This document shows, piece by piece, positions 33,000 through 44,855 of a stretch of 64,000 nt of DNA. The translations under genes were made by a program, and so were the position numbers. Numbering within the stretch: position 1 is the stretch's first letter; each line of letters begins with the position of its first letter. The stretch is from Pomacea canaliculata (Eukaryota > Mollusca > Gastropoda > Architaenioglossa > Ampullariidae). The notes under the pieces are model-generated. The model did no database searches, was not told where the DNA came from, and was given only the letters and a program-made list of their open reading frames with translations. The stretch covers positions 13,761,950 through 13,825,949 of the forward strand of contig NC_037596.1 in NCBI RefSeq assembly GCF_003073045.1, written 5' to 3'.

Positions 33000-35900
33000 T
33001 AAGACCATTTGATGTAAACTGTTCAGCTTTGTAACGATGTTATGTAAACATTAAATTTTTTCTCTATTTTTCATAAAAATAAGTCTACACAATTATATTC
33101 TCTTTTTATTTTCGTCTATAACTGAGACAGATTTCCAGTTGAGCTATGTATGCAAAACACTCACTGCGAAAGTTGATGTATGTTGTGTGATGAGATCCAC
33201 TGCTAAGAATTTCTGATCCAACTCATTCTATACATATACTGTAATCATTTTTAAAAGGTAACCTAAAAATATTCATTAGAACATTCTGATAATATTTTAA
33301 ATCACCTGTGTGATCTTTTTCTTTGTTACTATCCTTTTTTCTCTTTCTGACAACTTTTCGGAGCTGTATTTTTCTAAATCTCTTTAATGAAACACTCCAT
33401 CTTCAGTAAGACATAATTATGTCAACCGTTTTTAGCCAGCGTTTAAACAACAATCAAGAAAAAAGCTCTATATATATATAAGTGTTATCTCAAACGAAGC
33501 TTTCTGTGATTGTCGTCGAGATCCGAAACCAACGGTCGATCTATAGGGATGTGCTTAACAAAACTATAATGCCCAATCCTAGCCTCAGATCGAATAACCG
33601 AAAACCCAGTGTAGTCGTTTGAGTTTCGCCCTGGAATAACAAACCACAAAGTTTGTCTAAGGTTCGTATGGTTTCAAAATGCACGCACTTGTTGATGCTG
33701 TTCAATGCAGCAGGTCACTGGCATGCACTGATGCACAGCATTCCACTGCAAACGACCTTTTCCTCCCTCTCAACCCAGTCTCTCTAAAACCACGAACTTG
33801 TATAACTTGACTGCTGGCAGACGATTTTTTCCAGCAAAATTAAATACATATGCCACCCTTCCGAGTCTTTCCGACAGCCCTTCTTCGTGCCATTCTGTGA
33901 GCGGGAGGAGGTGGTCCTTGCTAGATTAAAGTTAGGTTACACCTATGTCACGCAAGGACTCCTCTTACATGGTACGTGTCATGATATGATTGTTTGCCTT
34001 ATATACACGTCCATGCTAAAACGTTGTCGAAAAATCTAGTAAATCTGTTTGGTTCGTGACTGTTTGCTACCGATTTGACATTTTATCGTTATTGGTCTGC
34101 GCAGAAAGTGTAATTTATGTTGGTCGTGATGCTGCGCGCTTTAAGTTTACATTATAATTATTTTGTTACTGGCGTCTTCAGACCCGTGGACGAGAGGTAA
34201 CTCTTCCAAGAGCAGTATCAACTACTAGTAGTGACCTCCCTTTGATTGCGAGGTATGCAGCCGACAAGAGCTGTGGAGTGTTATCACGAACTCGTATACA
34301 CGTCCGGGCTGTTATAAAGTATAATATAAAAGATATCCGAATCTTTGTGTTTCAAATCTATATCGTTGCATTAGAAGCAAGAAGGGAAACATGAAGGTCT
34401 GCTGTCTGCATCATTACTGTGAATGCCCTGTACGTGGCAGTGGCTGTCGCCAGTACGTGGTCTAATTCAGTCATATTTTGACTTTTGAATGTGATTTTCG
34501 TATCGAGACGGTTTTCAAATGAGAAGAAGTTCCTTGTTATTTATGCTTCAAAAAGCTCGAGGGAACTAAAAAAAATCCCCCTTTGAGATAAAGTGTTATA
34601 AAAATTTGGATTTACAGTTCGTTTGGAGATCTACAATGAACTTGAATTTTATGCGTCTATTTTCCTAGGTTTCATAAAATGCACTGCTATTTGGTTTTCT
34701 TCTCAATAGGGATTTCGCTTTTTATCGCGCGTCATACATTTGATGGGATTTACACTAGGCCTAGAAGTGGGGACAATGATTTTCAAATGCGAATACAGCG
34801 CGTGGAAGTACGGGCGCTGGCCATTGGTTGGGCAAAAGCATGTTCCCGCCCCTGCAAGGCCTTCTGGGAACCTTCTGGCGTCACGGTGTATCAAGCAAGG
34901 CGCCATATGCATTTGGAAAGATCGGGCTATGTGGTGTGGACAAAGCATTGCTTTATAGATTCTAGTCCTTTCTTAGTGGAGCACTGCCATGCCTGAAAGT
35001 GATTAGCAAACAAAACAGAAAGTCGGAGAGCTGCGGCCGAAATCTCGAGATTACCTTCAAGCTGTTGAGTACGATTCCTGCATTTAACACGCGGGACGCT
35101 TGTTTAACATGGCTGCTGTGGTCTTCGTAATCCTTAATGCAAAAGAACGATTTTTGTGGAATATTTCGGTACTAGACAAAGCCACTCGATGCTTTGGGCG
35201 ACTAACAGCTGTATCAAAGATTTGGTCGGCAGGATTTTCTGGAAATAATGGGTGATAAAATAGGTGGTCGGTTTAAAACTGCATATCTGGGATTGAGCGT
35301 CATTCTGAAGACATGCATAAGAATTAAATTTCCGAGGAGCCTAGAGTCGTCTGCAGCAAGAACTGTTATTCGATTGATGCTCAGGTAAACTTTAAATAAC
35401 AGTTTAAACACTTCGTTGCTGTATATATCATTGTCCCATTTAATGCCTGTTAAGGAAACGTCATATAAAGGCAATTAGTCTTAGTTGCACGTGTTTGCTT
35501 TAACAGCACGCAGTGCCTTAGACAATTTGTAATTTTCCAGTCTACACCTTAATTTGCGTCTTACTATCATGCCCCTCTCCCCACATTCTCTTTGTGTGGT
35601 TAAAAGAAGAAAAAGTAATACTTTTGAATTTTATCGTCACTTCAGATACGCTTGACCATATTGAAACGTTTTGTTTTATAATTTTGATTTTTGTATTGAA
35701 GTCACTTTCAGAAGCCAAGCAATGCCTTTAAAAAGAAAAATACTCGAATGCCTAGATAGATAGGGGAAAATATTTTGTTATCAATTGCTGTATATTTCAA
35801 CAGGTCTTCTGCTTTGCTGTTCGTTATGCACAGATGAAGCACACAGAATCGCTGCTTTGAGGTACATAAGAAGAGGATGGTTTATGACGCCCACCTTTGA

Positions 35901-36140
35901 TCACTATGAGTTACAAGAAGCTTTATAATGCAGCACACCAATACAGAGAGCACAGTATGTATGCAAAATACATTTTATTACCATTACATTTTATTTTGTT
36001 AATAAAAGGACAAGTGTCAAAATAAAATACATTTCGTACAGGAATTTCATCAGCAGATAAATATCGCATTGTACACAGTGGAATTGAAGGACTGTAGCCA
36101 CTACCGCTTGTGCGAGTTTGCCAATGTGAGATTAATAATA
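33000..36140. other. 3.1 kb without a supportable gene
   Basis: Mostly unique AT-rich sequence. A GC-richer patch at 34,740-34,960 is open on both strands but lacks splice context or recognisable motifs. Nothing else was seen. Confidence 0.45.
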
Positions 36141-36247
36141 AGAGTGTGGGAAGGCTTTATAAACCTGAAATATTTATAAATATAGCACCTCTACTTCGTG
36201 GGGGAGTGTCTGGAACGTAACCCCTGCAACAGGTGAGGGATCACTGT
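36140..36247. mobile_element. Tigger/pogo-like transposon end
   Basis: The text gtctggaacgtaacccctgc followed by aacaggtgagggatcactgta resembles the inverted terminus of Tigger elements (CAGT..TCCCTCG...GGGGTTACGTTCC), ending at a TA. The upstream tttataaatatagcacctct also fits. The left terminus was not found, so it is truncated. Confidence 0.5.
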
Positions 36248-36633
36248 ATTATCTAACATTGATTTGGTATATGGTGGTTATAGTTTGTTTGTCTTACAGA
36301 TATTGCCAAATGATGTCACTGCCTGCAAGGTCATGGTATCAAACCAGAAAAGGGATGCCATATTATAACAGTCTGCTTCATGCCAAGCATCAAGGTGAAG
36401 ATAATCGCTCACAATGAAGATAATGGTGTTTACAGGTACTTACTGACAATGTATTTACTTAAGATGTTTCAACTCAAAGGACTTCTGTTACAGAAGGCCA
36501 TGCTTAAAGAAACATTTTTGTTGATTGGTTGTTCTAAGGTCTGTAGCATAATTTTATATACATTTTCACCAGTATTGCCAATAAAAACAGTTCACGGTCG
36601 GGCGAGGTAGCATGTCCTTTAACCATTGATTCT

Positions 36634-37190
36634 CAAGACTGCAGGACTTTGTCAACGACCGAGGGGTACTATCCCCTAGGCTTCAAGAAAAGATTGAAAA
36701 CCTGAGACTGTGCATTTTTATTTCATAATTTTCATGTAAAATAGTTTTGAAATGAGAGTGTGACACCCAGTATAGCAATTTATGTATTTGGAATTTATAA
36801 CTATTAGGTCTTGTCATTTTTTTCTTTACATAAATGTATTCTTAAAACAGTGCCAAAAAATGAACAATGCTCCATGCTCTTAGTCTCAAAGGTTTGTGCT
36901 CCACACAGCTGTTTGCCACTCACAACAGTTAAAATAAGCTTGATATTTTTTTATTTATTTTTGTTTTTAGTATCTTCACATCGCACAAATGCAAAGTTGA
37001 TTTGTCTTTTCCTTTTTTTTCTCTTTTTTTTTTTTTGTTTAATTTCCATATGCATCTTGAGTTCAGCATCAGACCGGCTCAGATTTAAAGCACTCCCCAG
37101 GGGAACTTCCAAAAGTAGAGTTAGTGAAAGCAGGCTTCTCATGTTTTTGAAACATTAAGTCGTTGCAGTTGACTGCACAGCAGTGTCTTA
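36634..37190. repeat. Dispersed repeat, copy 2 (partner at 3.6-4.65 kb)
   Basis: Shares agattgaaaacctgagactg at the left and ttgactgcacagcagtgtct at the right with copy 1, but lacks the 447-bp insert. A poly-T tract lies in the middle. No coding signal. Confidence 0.7.
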
Positions 37191-37790
37191 CTTTGGTGTT
37201 TCTCTCATTTAATTGTTAACTTGTGATGGAATTGTAGCACGAGGGATGATCAGTCTCCTGCTCCTCTTGACAACATAAATTAAGGATTAGAATGTGTTTG
37301 ATAATCGATATGTGGAGTGCATTTTTGTCATGTGAGTTTGAGCTCAGTCTTCCTCAACAAGACAAATCATATGACAACAATTTTCTGTTAATGACGTCGA
37401 AACTTGTTTTTATGCTTTATTTTAGCCATGTCTTATCTGAGTACTGCAGGCTCAATCTAATGATAAAGTTAAAGGTAGCAGACAACATTTGCAAAAAACA
37501 TCTATATTCTTTTGAGTCTTCCAAATTTTTTTTTAAGAACACACCAATAGTCACCTAAGCTATTCTTTTGCACTCGCCCACACAGCTTGTGCTTAAGGCC
37601 AGGCATGTCCCAAAAAATTATGTTTCATAGAATGACGCTTGTTGTTTTATACCATATGCTTTGAGCGGAAGTTCAAAAAATTGTTTTATTGCCCTTTATT
37701 AAAACCACCATCTGCTTTTCCTTTTTGGACACTGTTGAAGTTGTGTAAAATTGCCCATCTGTCAAAAGTGTTCAATCAATCGCATTTTGC
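37190..37790. other. AT-rich spacer
   Basis: No supported gene or repeat. Confidence 0.35.
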
Positions 37791-37794
37791 CTGA

Positions 37795-39420
37795 GCTAGG
37801 CGACCCACACCATGCTCACCCAGCCTCTCTTCCTTAGTTTGCGCAAAGCTGTCCCCAGTCTTTTATGAGCATGATTAAGGCAATCTATCTTCTGTACTTT
37901 TTGTTCATAATCAGGGTGTGGGTTTAGATCACAAACTGCCTTATATGCTGAGGAGTCACCATCAGAAAGCATATCCATATAACAAAAACCAAATTTATTT
38001 AACAGACCTCCCCACACACAATTTTGGCTGCCTCTGACTCCATAGCCTTGCTTGAAAGAGAATGATTCTTACAGCAATCTGGGGCATGCTTTTCTTTCCA
38101 AGCAGCTAGTTCAGCTGCTGATATCCCTCTTAACTCTGCAAATTTACATGCATGACAATATTTTGACAAAGCACAAAAATTTTTAAGGCCTGTAAAAGAA
38201 CAATACCCGGAGGTCATAGATTTTTTCCCTCGAGGCACTTTCTTCAGGATCTAATGAAAATATCATACCCAATCATCCTACTTTCACGACGCCAGTTCCT
38301 CTTGTCTTTCACTCTCTCCAACACACCAGTGGTTCGGACAATTGCGCGTTCTTTCACTCAGAAAACAAAGATTCGCCTGTACGAGTCTGCTCGTGTTTAC
38401 TAAACGAAAACTCAAAAGAACAAATCCTGACTAAAAAAATACAGTCACTAGCACAACGGCTTCTTCATTGACTATCACACTCAATCTTCTGCTCACTCGC
38501 GAGGCACATTGTCTTGGCAAAGGCTCTCTTCTAAATCACTCCGTCTTCTATCCGCTCTCTAACCTCTTTCTCCTTCCACTCACTAACGTTCTTCCTCTAT
38601 CTACTCTCTAACGTCCTTTCCTTCTTCTATCTGCCTTCTAACGTCCTTTTTCTAGCTGCTTCCCAACGTTACCTCATTTTGACGTCACTTTACGTCATTT
38701 ATCACGTTCCATTTATAAACGTCCATCATTCGCACCCATTCATCCACACACACGCCCAGTCCTAGCACTCTGACTAGATCCATGACATCTACTAACCTTC
38801 ATGTCTTACAAAAAAATATATATAGTAAAAATATTAAGGATGTTATTTAATCTAGTACAGAATCCGCAAAATCATTAACAGATAGCACCAAAGCATGAAA
38901 AATCCCTTACGTATCACTTTTTTGTCATGATTCTGAAAAGTCGATAGGGCCATGCCTGGTATGCCCATAACAGTGGAGAAGGTTTGCAACGTAGCATGGC
39001 TTTCTCCGGTTTCGTGACTAAAAAGTGTCATTGGTTGGTTCACTTCGAAGGTCTCTTTTGTGCTGCCGCTGCCTTGGACACGTGGTGACGAGTTGCCAAA
39101 ATGTTAATAAGGACAATTATCACACTTCAAACTATGAGGAGAAGCCCGTATTCTCACGTACACAAATAGTGTAGGAAAGGCACTTCTCCCTGCATTCGGG
39201 ACAAGATACATCTGCTAGAGATTTTGCTCTGCCTGCACACATTTACGATCATCTACATCTGCAGTAAAACATCACCAATATTGCCAGGAAAATTCAAAGC
39301 TTTGATTTTTTCCCGCGAGGCACTTATCTCCGGATCACTAGTAACAGATGTGTCAGGGTTTTTGGATGTTGCATGGCATCGAATTGTGCAGATGCATTCG
39401 TCGTTTTCCTCCATTTTGAG
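37795..39420 (-). pseudogene. Mutator-like transposase, N-terminal two thirds (subfamily 1, copy II)
   Basis: Transposase of a Mutator-like DNA transposon, read on the minus strand. A start-codon exon at 39,414 begins MEENDECICTIRCHATSKNP. The N-terminal block TFSTVMGIP, with FEVNQPMTLFSHETGESHAT, is at 38,880-39,050. The Cys-rich block with YCHACKF and SLSSKAMESEAAKIV is at 38,000-38,200. FCYMDMLSDGDSSAYKA, with the second catalytic Asp, and CLNHAHKRLGTALRKL are at 37,850-37,990. The C-terminal third is missing. Small frame breaks are present between blocks. An LTR-like element sits in an intron (38,282-38,787). This is the best N-terminal copy in the window. Confidence 0.8.
38282..38787. 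mobile_element. Solo-LTR-like element in a Mutator-like intron
   Basis: The ends are TTTCACGACGCC and GATCCATGACA. The flanks cctac (38,277-38,281) and tctac (38,788-38,792) form a 5-bp target duplication with one mismatch. The paralogous intron at about 7,249 lacks the element. It is related to 16,284-16,916 but shorter (506 bp). No coding capacity. Confidence 0.7.
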
Positions 39421-39479
39421 AAAAATAACCTTCTGACGCGTGCAGTGAATGTCTCAGAAAGAAAGAATACTATAGTTGC

Positions 39480-40600
39480 CATTATTTCATTTGTTTACAA
39501 CCGGAAAGCATGCTTAGTGGTTTTTGTGACAGCCGAAAATTTTTGAAGTGTGTTCGGGTGACCTGTATATCGGCCAAGGCCAGTAGTGAACACTTGTGAT
39601 TGGCTGCATGTAAATTGTAAGTACGCATCGTCCATATTTTCCAATCTTTTGTCTTATCTCGAAAAGAGCGAGAATATACTGGTTGACCTAGTTTTTCAAA
39701 CAAACGAGTTGCAAATTCATAACATTCTAATGTCTCAAAATGGTAACAAATAAAGATTTTTGTCAGATTCTATGACCAGTGAGTAAAATTTATTGTTTTT
39801 GAATTTCAATGGTTGCCAGGTCAATGGGCTCTAAAGAAACAATACAACAAAACATTTTACTTTTTCAGGTATGTCCAATTTTCTACAAAGTGACAATAAC
39901 TTATAGACGAATAAAGCATGGTACATATGCAAACAACTATAAAACAATGCACTATGGCATGCACGGTCTTTGGTTTGACATACCTTTTGTTGCTGAACGT
40001 GCCTACCTATGAAAACAAAGACAAGCTATCCAACAGTTAATATGAATAATAATACATGAATAATAACACTTATACTACACACACAGTTTCTTCAGCAGCT
40101 TTGAAACATAATGTAGCAGAAGGTCCACTCGGCGTTGAGCAGTTATTTGCTTGGTGATCGTAGAGAACTTTTGCAAGTAAGACCATGGTCTCTTTATCAG
40201 TCAGACCAATGTCTTTGGCTTTTCTTAGACCATATATCAACTATAACAACAATATGTATGTTGTGAATGTGTAATTCAGTTAGAGGAAAAAATAATCCTG
40301 CTTCCAAGTATTTGTCTCCTACTTCAAACTAGCATCCCTTTTACTTTTTTTTTGATTATGTTTGCAGTAAGTGATAGACATTGATTTTTTTTTATTATAA
40401 ATTTATAGTATAAACAACAAAGGGCCAAACAATTACTATTTTATTTCATATATTATTAGAATATATATATAATTTATATTTGTTTCAATTATGCTGTCAG
40501 TTTCAACTCTTATAGCTCATATTCATGACTCGCTGACCCAAACTACACCGATTTTGGGCGCTGACATTCTCTCACCTGAGATGACATTTTGTTTCCACAG
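39480..40600 (-). other. Stretch with one transposon-like exon
   Basis: At 40,085-40,245 the minus strand encodes GLRKAKDIGLTDKETMVLLA and KVLYDHQANNCSTPSG. This corresponds to decayed text with VGLNDGETMKRLSSSLQKVF at 15,080-15,235, so it is an exon shared by two transposon copies. The rest is AT-rich and empty. Confidence 0.35.
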
Positions 40601-40774
40601 CTATGAAAAATTGGCAGTGCAAACTGAATTCTTGCAGAATCAATATTGCTGTTTTTGTGCATAACAAAAAAAGCAAGAATCATTACAATGTGAACTTGAA
40701 CAAAGATTATAAGCCAATATACAAAAAAAAAAAAGCCAAAAATTAAAATGCTGCACATTATGCATGACAACTGC

Positions 40775-41115
40775 AAGTAACATCTTCATTTCTGCCTCCA
40801 CAGTTCGTGGCCATGTGTCCTTGGGCCGGCCTCGCTTGCGTTTTCCCTCTTCTTTGAGTGCCTTTATTTCTATCACCAAGTCTTTCACTTTATCTTCAAG
40901 AGATGTGATGCCAGCACTCACAGAGTTTACGTTTACATTCATATTGTCAATCTTGGTATTCATTTCAGATTTAAGTTCTTTTAGGAAACTTATCACATCC
41001 GTTAGGGTAGGTTCCTGCTTAGAAGCTGCGGTAGGTTCAGAACTGTTAGTATTTGAATTCATCTTCTCAGGTGGGGGTCTGGCAACATTTTCTTCTACAA
41101 CACTTGTATTACTTC
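40775..41115 (-). pseudogene. LINE ORF1-like coiled-coil fragment joined to an RT-tail motif
   Basis: Minus-strand ORF with a polar N-terminus (NTSVVEENVARPPPEKMNS), a coiled-coil (DVISFLKELKSEMNTKIDNM, ITSLEDKVKDLVIEIKALKE) and then GKRKRGRPKDTWPRTVEAEM. The coiled-coil is typical of non-LTR ORF1 proteins. The GRPKxTWRRTVExEM motif is normally at the C-terminal end of non-LTR reverse-transcriptase proteins. The join therefore suggests a deleted or chimaeric LINE copy. Confidence 0.5.
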
Positions 41116-41139
41116 TTAGCCATGGCGAAACGTGGTGAA

Positions 41140-41690
41140 GCAAACAATTTAGAGGCTGCTTTTGTTTGTTTGGGGGGCCCAGGATATCGTTTCAATGTCA
41201 CCGCACTGCAGAAGTAATGTAGCGATCGCGAAAGTCAAAACAAGAGACAGCGAGAGGCTGTTCAGTCGCACAGTACTCACGGTTTCGTTGCTTGGCCATG
41301 GCAGGTCTCCACATGAAGTGCACAAACACCACTGTAAAACATCCACAACAAGCACGAAATAGCAAAGGACTGGCTGGCATGTTTCCTCCAAACACTTAGT
41401 GTTGAGAAAACAATAATCTAAAACTGCTTTTGTAATTATATGTACCATAGAGTGTTAAAATAGCATATTTATAGCACATGGCAAATGTTTTTGGGTACAT
41501 ACAATAAAAATTTTGATTTTAATCAATGTTTATCATTATAAACATACTAGTATACCAGGATGATAGATGGAGCAACTTCAAGATATTTCATCACTTGGGA
41601 AAGGTGAGCTGAACCTTGATTAAACTGTGATACAGCTGATGCAACAGTTGATTCTTTCATACATAGGCCAAATGCTCCGAGCAACATACG
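41140..41690. other. Stretch with no supported gene
   Basis: A well-placed minus-strand ATG (gccATGGCCAAGCAACGAAACC followed by gtgagt, about 41,280-41,300) could be a short first exon, but no partner exon was found. Confidence 0.3.
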
Positions 41691-42203
41691 CACAAGGAGT
41701 GCTGATTTTTTTTTTCATTGTTTTCCTGGTGTCTTGCATTTGGCTGTTGCTCTTTTATAAAAACACCAAGACTCTGATGATGTGGATTTTCATCTGTTGA
41801 CATGCAGTGTAAAAGTCCTGCACAGATAGCTCTCCTCACCTCCCAAGTGTTTTTTGATGGCGATGTTGTAGTACTTCTGTAGAGCTTTGCAGGCATTTTC
41901 AGTCAAGGCTCCCTATTTACTTCCTTCTAGATTTGCCTTCTTTGCCTTTCTCCTAAGAGCTGCCCCCATTCTTTTATGACAATGGTTGTGGTGTCACCAT
42001 AAACCTTTGCATTTGTTTTAGCTGAGTAGGCAGTGGAGCCTCCATCTGAGAGCATACGTGTATACCACGTTATGTTTTTCCTGTGACCTTTTCCACAGTA
42101 TTAGAGCAGACTCCTTCTCCATTGCTTTTGAAGAACCATCATGATTTAGCACACATTTAGACTTGTACTGTTCTTTCCATTCTTTATATGTACTAGAAAC
42201 CAC
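41690..42203 (-). pseudogene. Mutator-like transposase fragment (subfamily 2, copy VI)
   Basis: Matches 12,365-12,760. The minus strand carries CVLNHDGSSKAMEKESALIL, a shifted frame with the SDGGSTAY catalytic block, MGAALRRKGKKANLE and HCMSTDENPHHQSLGVFIK. It is broken by frame changes. The Cys-rich block present at 12.8 kb is missing here, replaced directly by the 42,190-42,400 segment. Confidence 0.75.
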
Positions 42204-42400
42204 ACCTTCAGCAGCTCATGAGACAAAGTATTTCACATACTTGCAATTTTGGACATTTTTGCGATGACTTTGTCTCGCAAGTCCTGAATGCAAGCCTGCT
42301 TCACTGCAAGACAAGTAAGTTGTAAAAATAAATGTGATGACTAGGTACTTCAACGCACACATTTTTGTCACCTCTTACACATGCCTGGCTGGAGATGTCA
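42186..42400 (-). pseudogene. Transposon exon-like segment, copy 2
   Basis: Almost identical to 14,580-14,760. The minus strand reads KQACIQDLRDKVIAKMSKIA between acceptor cttgcag and donor gtatgtg. Confidence 0.5.
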
Positions 42401-43290
42401 GTGCTAGAAGTAAGAGAGAAAAAGAAGATAGAGTTATTGGGGTTAAGAATAGAAACACGTAGCCCACACACACGTATATCGGTACACACACATCACCCTC
42501 GCTGACAATACGCACTTGCACTTACAAATCATTTAGAATGGTTTCGCCGCACTCCTGCACAAATCCCTCTGGCTCTTGAATAAGACGGTTTATTATGAAT
42601 AACCTGTTCATGAGTATTTGGAAAGCACTTCCGTCCCGTCTAGTCACTTTGTTGCTTGTGAAGGAGTGTCATATCAAAATGTTGAGTATATCCATTCGGG
42701 GAAAAGATTGTCTTATAAAGGGTAAAGAAGTTTACATTTTAAAAACATACATAAATTGTACACATTTAGATTATTGCAATCCGAATGCCTCGTCTTCTTC
42801 ATTGTCACCTTGAGAGATCTATTCGCTGTCACTCTGACTGCCCGCTCTGCTCTGAGACAAGCCACCCGACTTTTGACACTGCCCCCTGCGCAGCCCTCGG
42901 CCTTGACCTTCAGTTGTCTTTGCCGTACCCTGATGGTTGATTTCAACCAGAGACGTTAAAGTACATTATGTAAAACTCAAACTTTTATAATGCTCAAGAT
43001 TGAAATGCTTCTCGGCTGCTCCAATTAAGATTGCCAAAATAGTCCGGTTAGCTTTTATACAAAAATCATTGCATGGTGATCCATTATCCATAACATTATG
43101 ATCAATATTATTCTTGCACATATGTAAATAAAGATGATACAAATTTAACAAGGGATATACATATATTATGTCAGCTGAGTGTGTATTAATTTTGTGATGG
43201 CAATTTAAATTCACATGGGTTTAGAGGGAGGGGGGATGATAAAATTATCATCTTCATACCTTTAATTCCCATTATACCAAACATTCTTGC
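42400..43290. other. Stretch without recognised features
   Basis: No supported gene. A patch at 42,790-42,950 is GC-richer than its neighbours. Confidence 0.35.
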
Positions 43291-43306
43291 AAATTTCATT
43301 CTTGCA

Positions 43307-43500
43307 GAGCGGTCCGGTGGCACAACGGTTAGCGCTGTTAGCGCCTGTCACCAATACAGTGAAGGTTGGCTGCCCTGAGTTCATTTCTCGTCTCGGGCAC
43401 GCTGATCTTTCTCTGCACGTGGCATCTGTTTACAGGGCTGGCTGCTTGCCGTAATATAGCCTTAGCTGCTGACACGGCGTAAAAACACCAATTCCCCCCC
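43307..43500 (+). mobile_element. tRNA-derived SINE with 12-bp target duplication
   Basis: The 194-bp element starts GAGCGGTCCGGTGGCACAAC followed by GGTTAGCG, a good A-box region. It has a degenerate B box (GAGTTCATTTCTC), then a core with ggcatctgtttacagggctg and cttagctgctgacacggcgt, and ends in aaaaacaccaattcccccc. It is flanked by a perfect direct repeat TTCATTCTTGCA (43,295-43,306 and 43,501-43,512), proving target-primed insertion. The head and tail look like a widespread molluscan SINE type. The family name is not certain. Confidence 0.85.
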
Positions 43501-43669
43501 TTCATTCTTGCAATTTTTCCAATCAAAGCAAAGTAGTGTGAAAGGCATTAGCACATAAAAAAACATGGGCAGTCAATAACATAAATCAGGAATCAGTTGA
43601 TGTGTTTTGCAAAAAACTATTTAAGTGACATCATTTAAAAACTGTGTAGGTCATTGATCCATATTCTGA

Positions 43670-44127
43670 AAATTAAACCCCCAGTTACAAATTTCAGCTA
43701 GTTGTCTTCAAACCTTTTCTAAGTCCCTTCTGTTTTTTGCTTGAGGTATGTCTTGACAGTTTAAAAATTTCCATAAACTTCTTGCACTTGTGGTGTGCCC
43801 AAACCATAAACTACAATTTAACAATCATAAATAAAATATTCTCTTTTATTTTCTGTGGTGCTAATATGCTATACATTTGCTCATATAAGCAAGTGCTAAC
43901 TGACTCTGCTTGGCAACAATTAGTATAATATAAATCGGAGGACAAAGTCTGCATCTGTCCATCAAAGCATTGTCTAAAAATAGACTTAGCTATAGAAAAA
44001 TCTGAAGCACAGGAGGTTTTAATTTTGTAAAGCCCCCTTTGTCGAGAATTTGAGTTAATGATCTCTCAGCAGGTTCAGAAGTTGTGTCATGTTCAGGTAT
44101 TAGTTCTTTTATACATAATAAAATGTC
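43670..44127 (-). pseudogene. TE-X C-terminal fragment, copy 2
   Basis: Near-identical to 15,225-15,690 (the DRGGL and Lys-rich tail region), but with broken frames on the minus strand. It stops abruptly at aataaaatgtc, where the Mutator copy IV segment begins. Confidence 0.6.
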
Positions 44128-44129
44128 AC

Positions 44130-44855
44130 CCCATCACTAGCATACTCCTTGCAATTTTCGCGAGCATCAGCAGCAGACACTCTGCATTTATCTTTCTTAT
44201 TCAGCAGTGTCAGAGTAATTGTGTGTACATCAACATACAACACTTACATTATAGAAATTATTACATAAGCTCCTTCATTAAAAGCACAAACTGCATGAGC
44301 CACTGAACCTTCTACCCTTCTCAAGCCCATGAAAACAGTCTTGGGGCATCTGGACCATATTGAATTTAAACATGCATTATTATTTTGTGTTCCCCCATAA
44401 AGTATCCTTTTAAGCAGTTCCTCATCTGCCATTCTTCTATACACAGGGATCACTTTATGATCTACCTGTGTGGTCAGATAGGTTGAAGAAGGATGTTCTT
44501 TATGGCTAGGCACTTTCTCATTGTTTGCCAAAGCTCTTTGGTAAAAACACCAGCTGTTTTTCCCTTTTGGGCATTGGCGATGTTGGGGTTTATTGTCTGT
44601 AGACATTGAATGCCACAAACTTGCCCAGATTGCATTTCTCATATTATCAGTCCTAGAAGTATTCTCTAAAATAGCTTTTATGTAAAAGGTCTGTAACTTA
44701 TCACATTTCGCCTCAGTGAGGTGACCCAAGCCACGCCCACCCAACCTTCCTTCCTTATCCAGTTTCCGCAAAGCTGTCCACAGTCTCTTATAAGCATGAT
44801 TAAGACAATCTAGCTTCTGTACTTTCTGTTCATAATCAGGGTATGGGTTTGTTCT
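44130..44855 (-). pseudogene. Mutator-like transposase C-terminal half (subfamily 1, copy IV)
   Basis: The longest transposase ORF of the window lies here (about 200 codons). In order it reads NPYPDYEQKVQKLDCLNHAY, LGHLTEAKCDKLQTFYIKAI, WASLWHSMSTDNKPQHRQCP, SWCFYQRALANNEKVPSH, DEELLKRILYGGTQNNNACL and IWSRCPKTVFMGLRRVEGSV, ending in CAFNEGAYVI and a donor gtaagtg. These are the conserved blocks of the C-terminal part of animal Mutator-like transposases (STDxxPQH, GxxSWCxYQ, TQNxNE, IWSRCPKTVFxG, Glu being the third catalytic residue). Here the TQNxNE Glu position reads Asn. A further exon (SAADARENCKEYASD) follows at 44,130-44,190. The N-terminal half is replaced by the repeated array. Confidence 0.85.

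Noticed and set aside
34679-34996. Protein gene in the GC-richer patch
   Set aside because: Open on both strands with no motif, splice site or conserved composition; treated as chance.
36811-37158. 115-codon plus-strand ORF with a hydrophobic Phe-rich stretch
   Set aside because: The hydrophobic run is translated poly-T inside a dispersed repeat.
43307-43400. Functional tRNA gene
   Set aside because: The A-box region is good but the B box is degenerate and the element has a SINE body, tail and target duplication.
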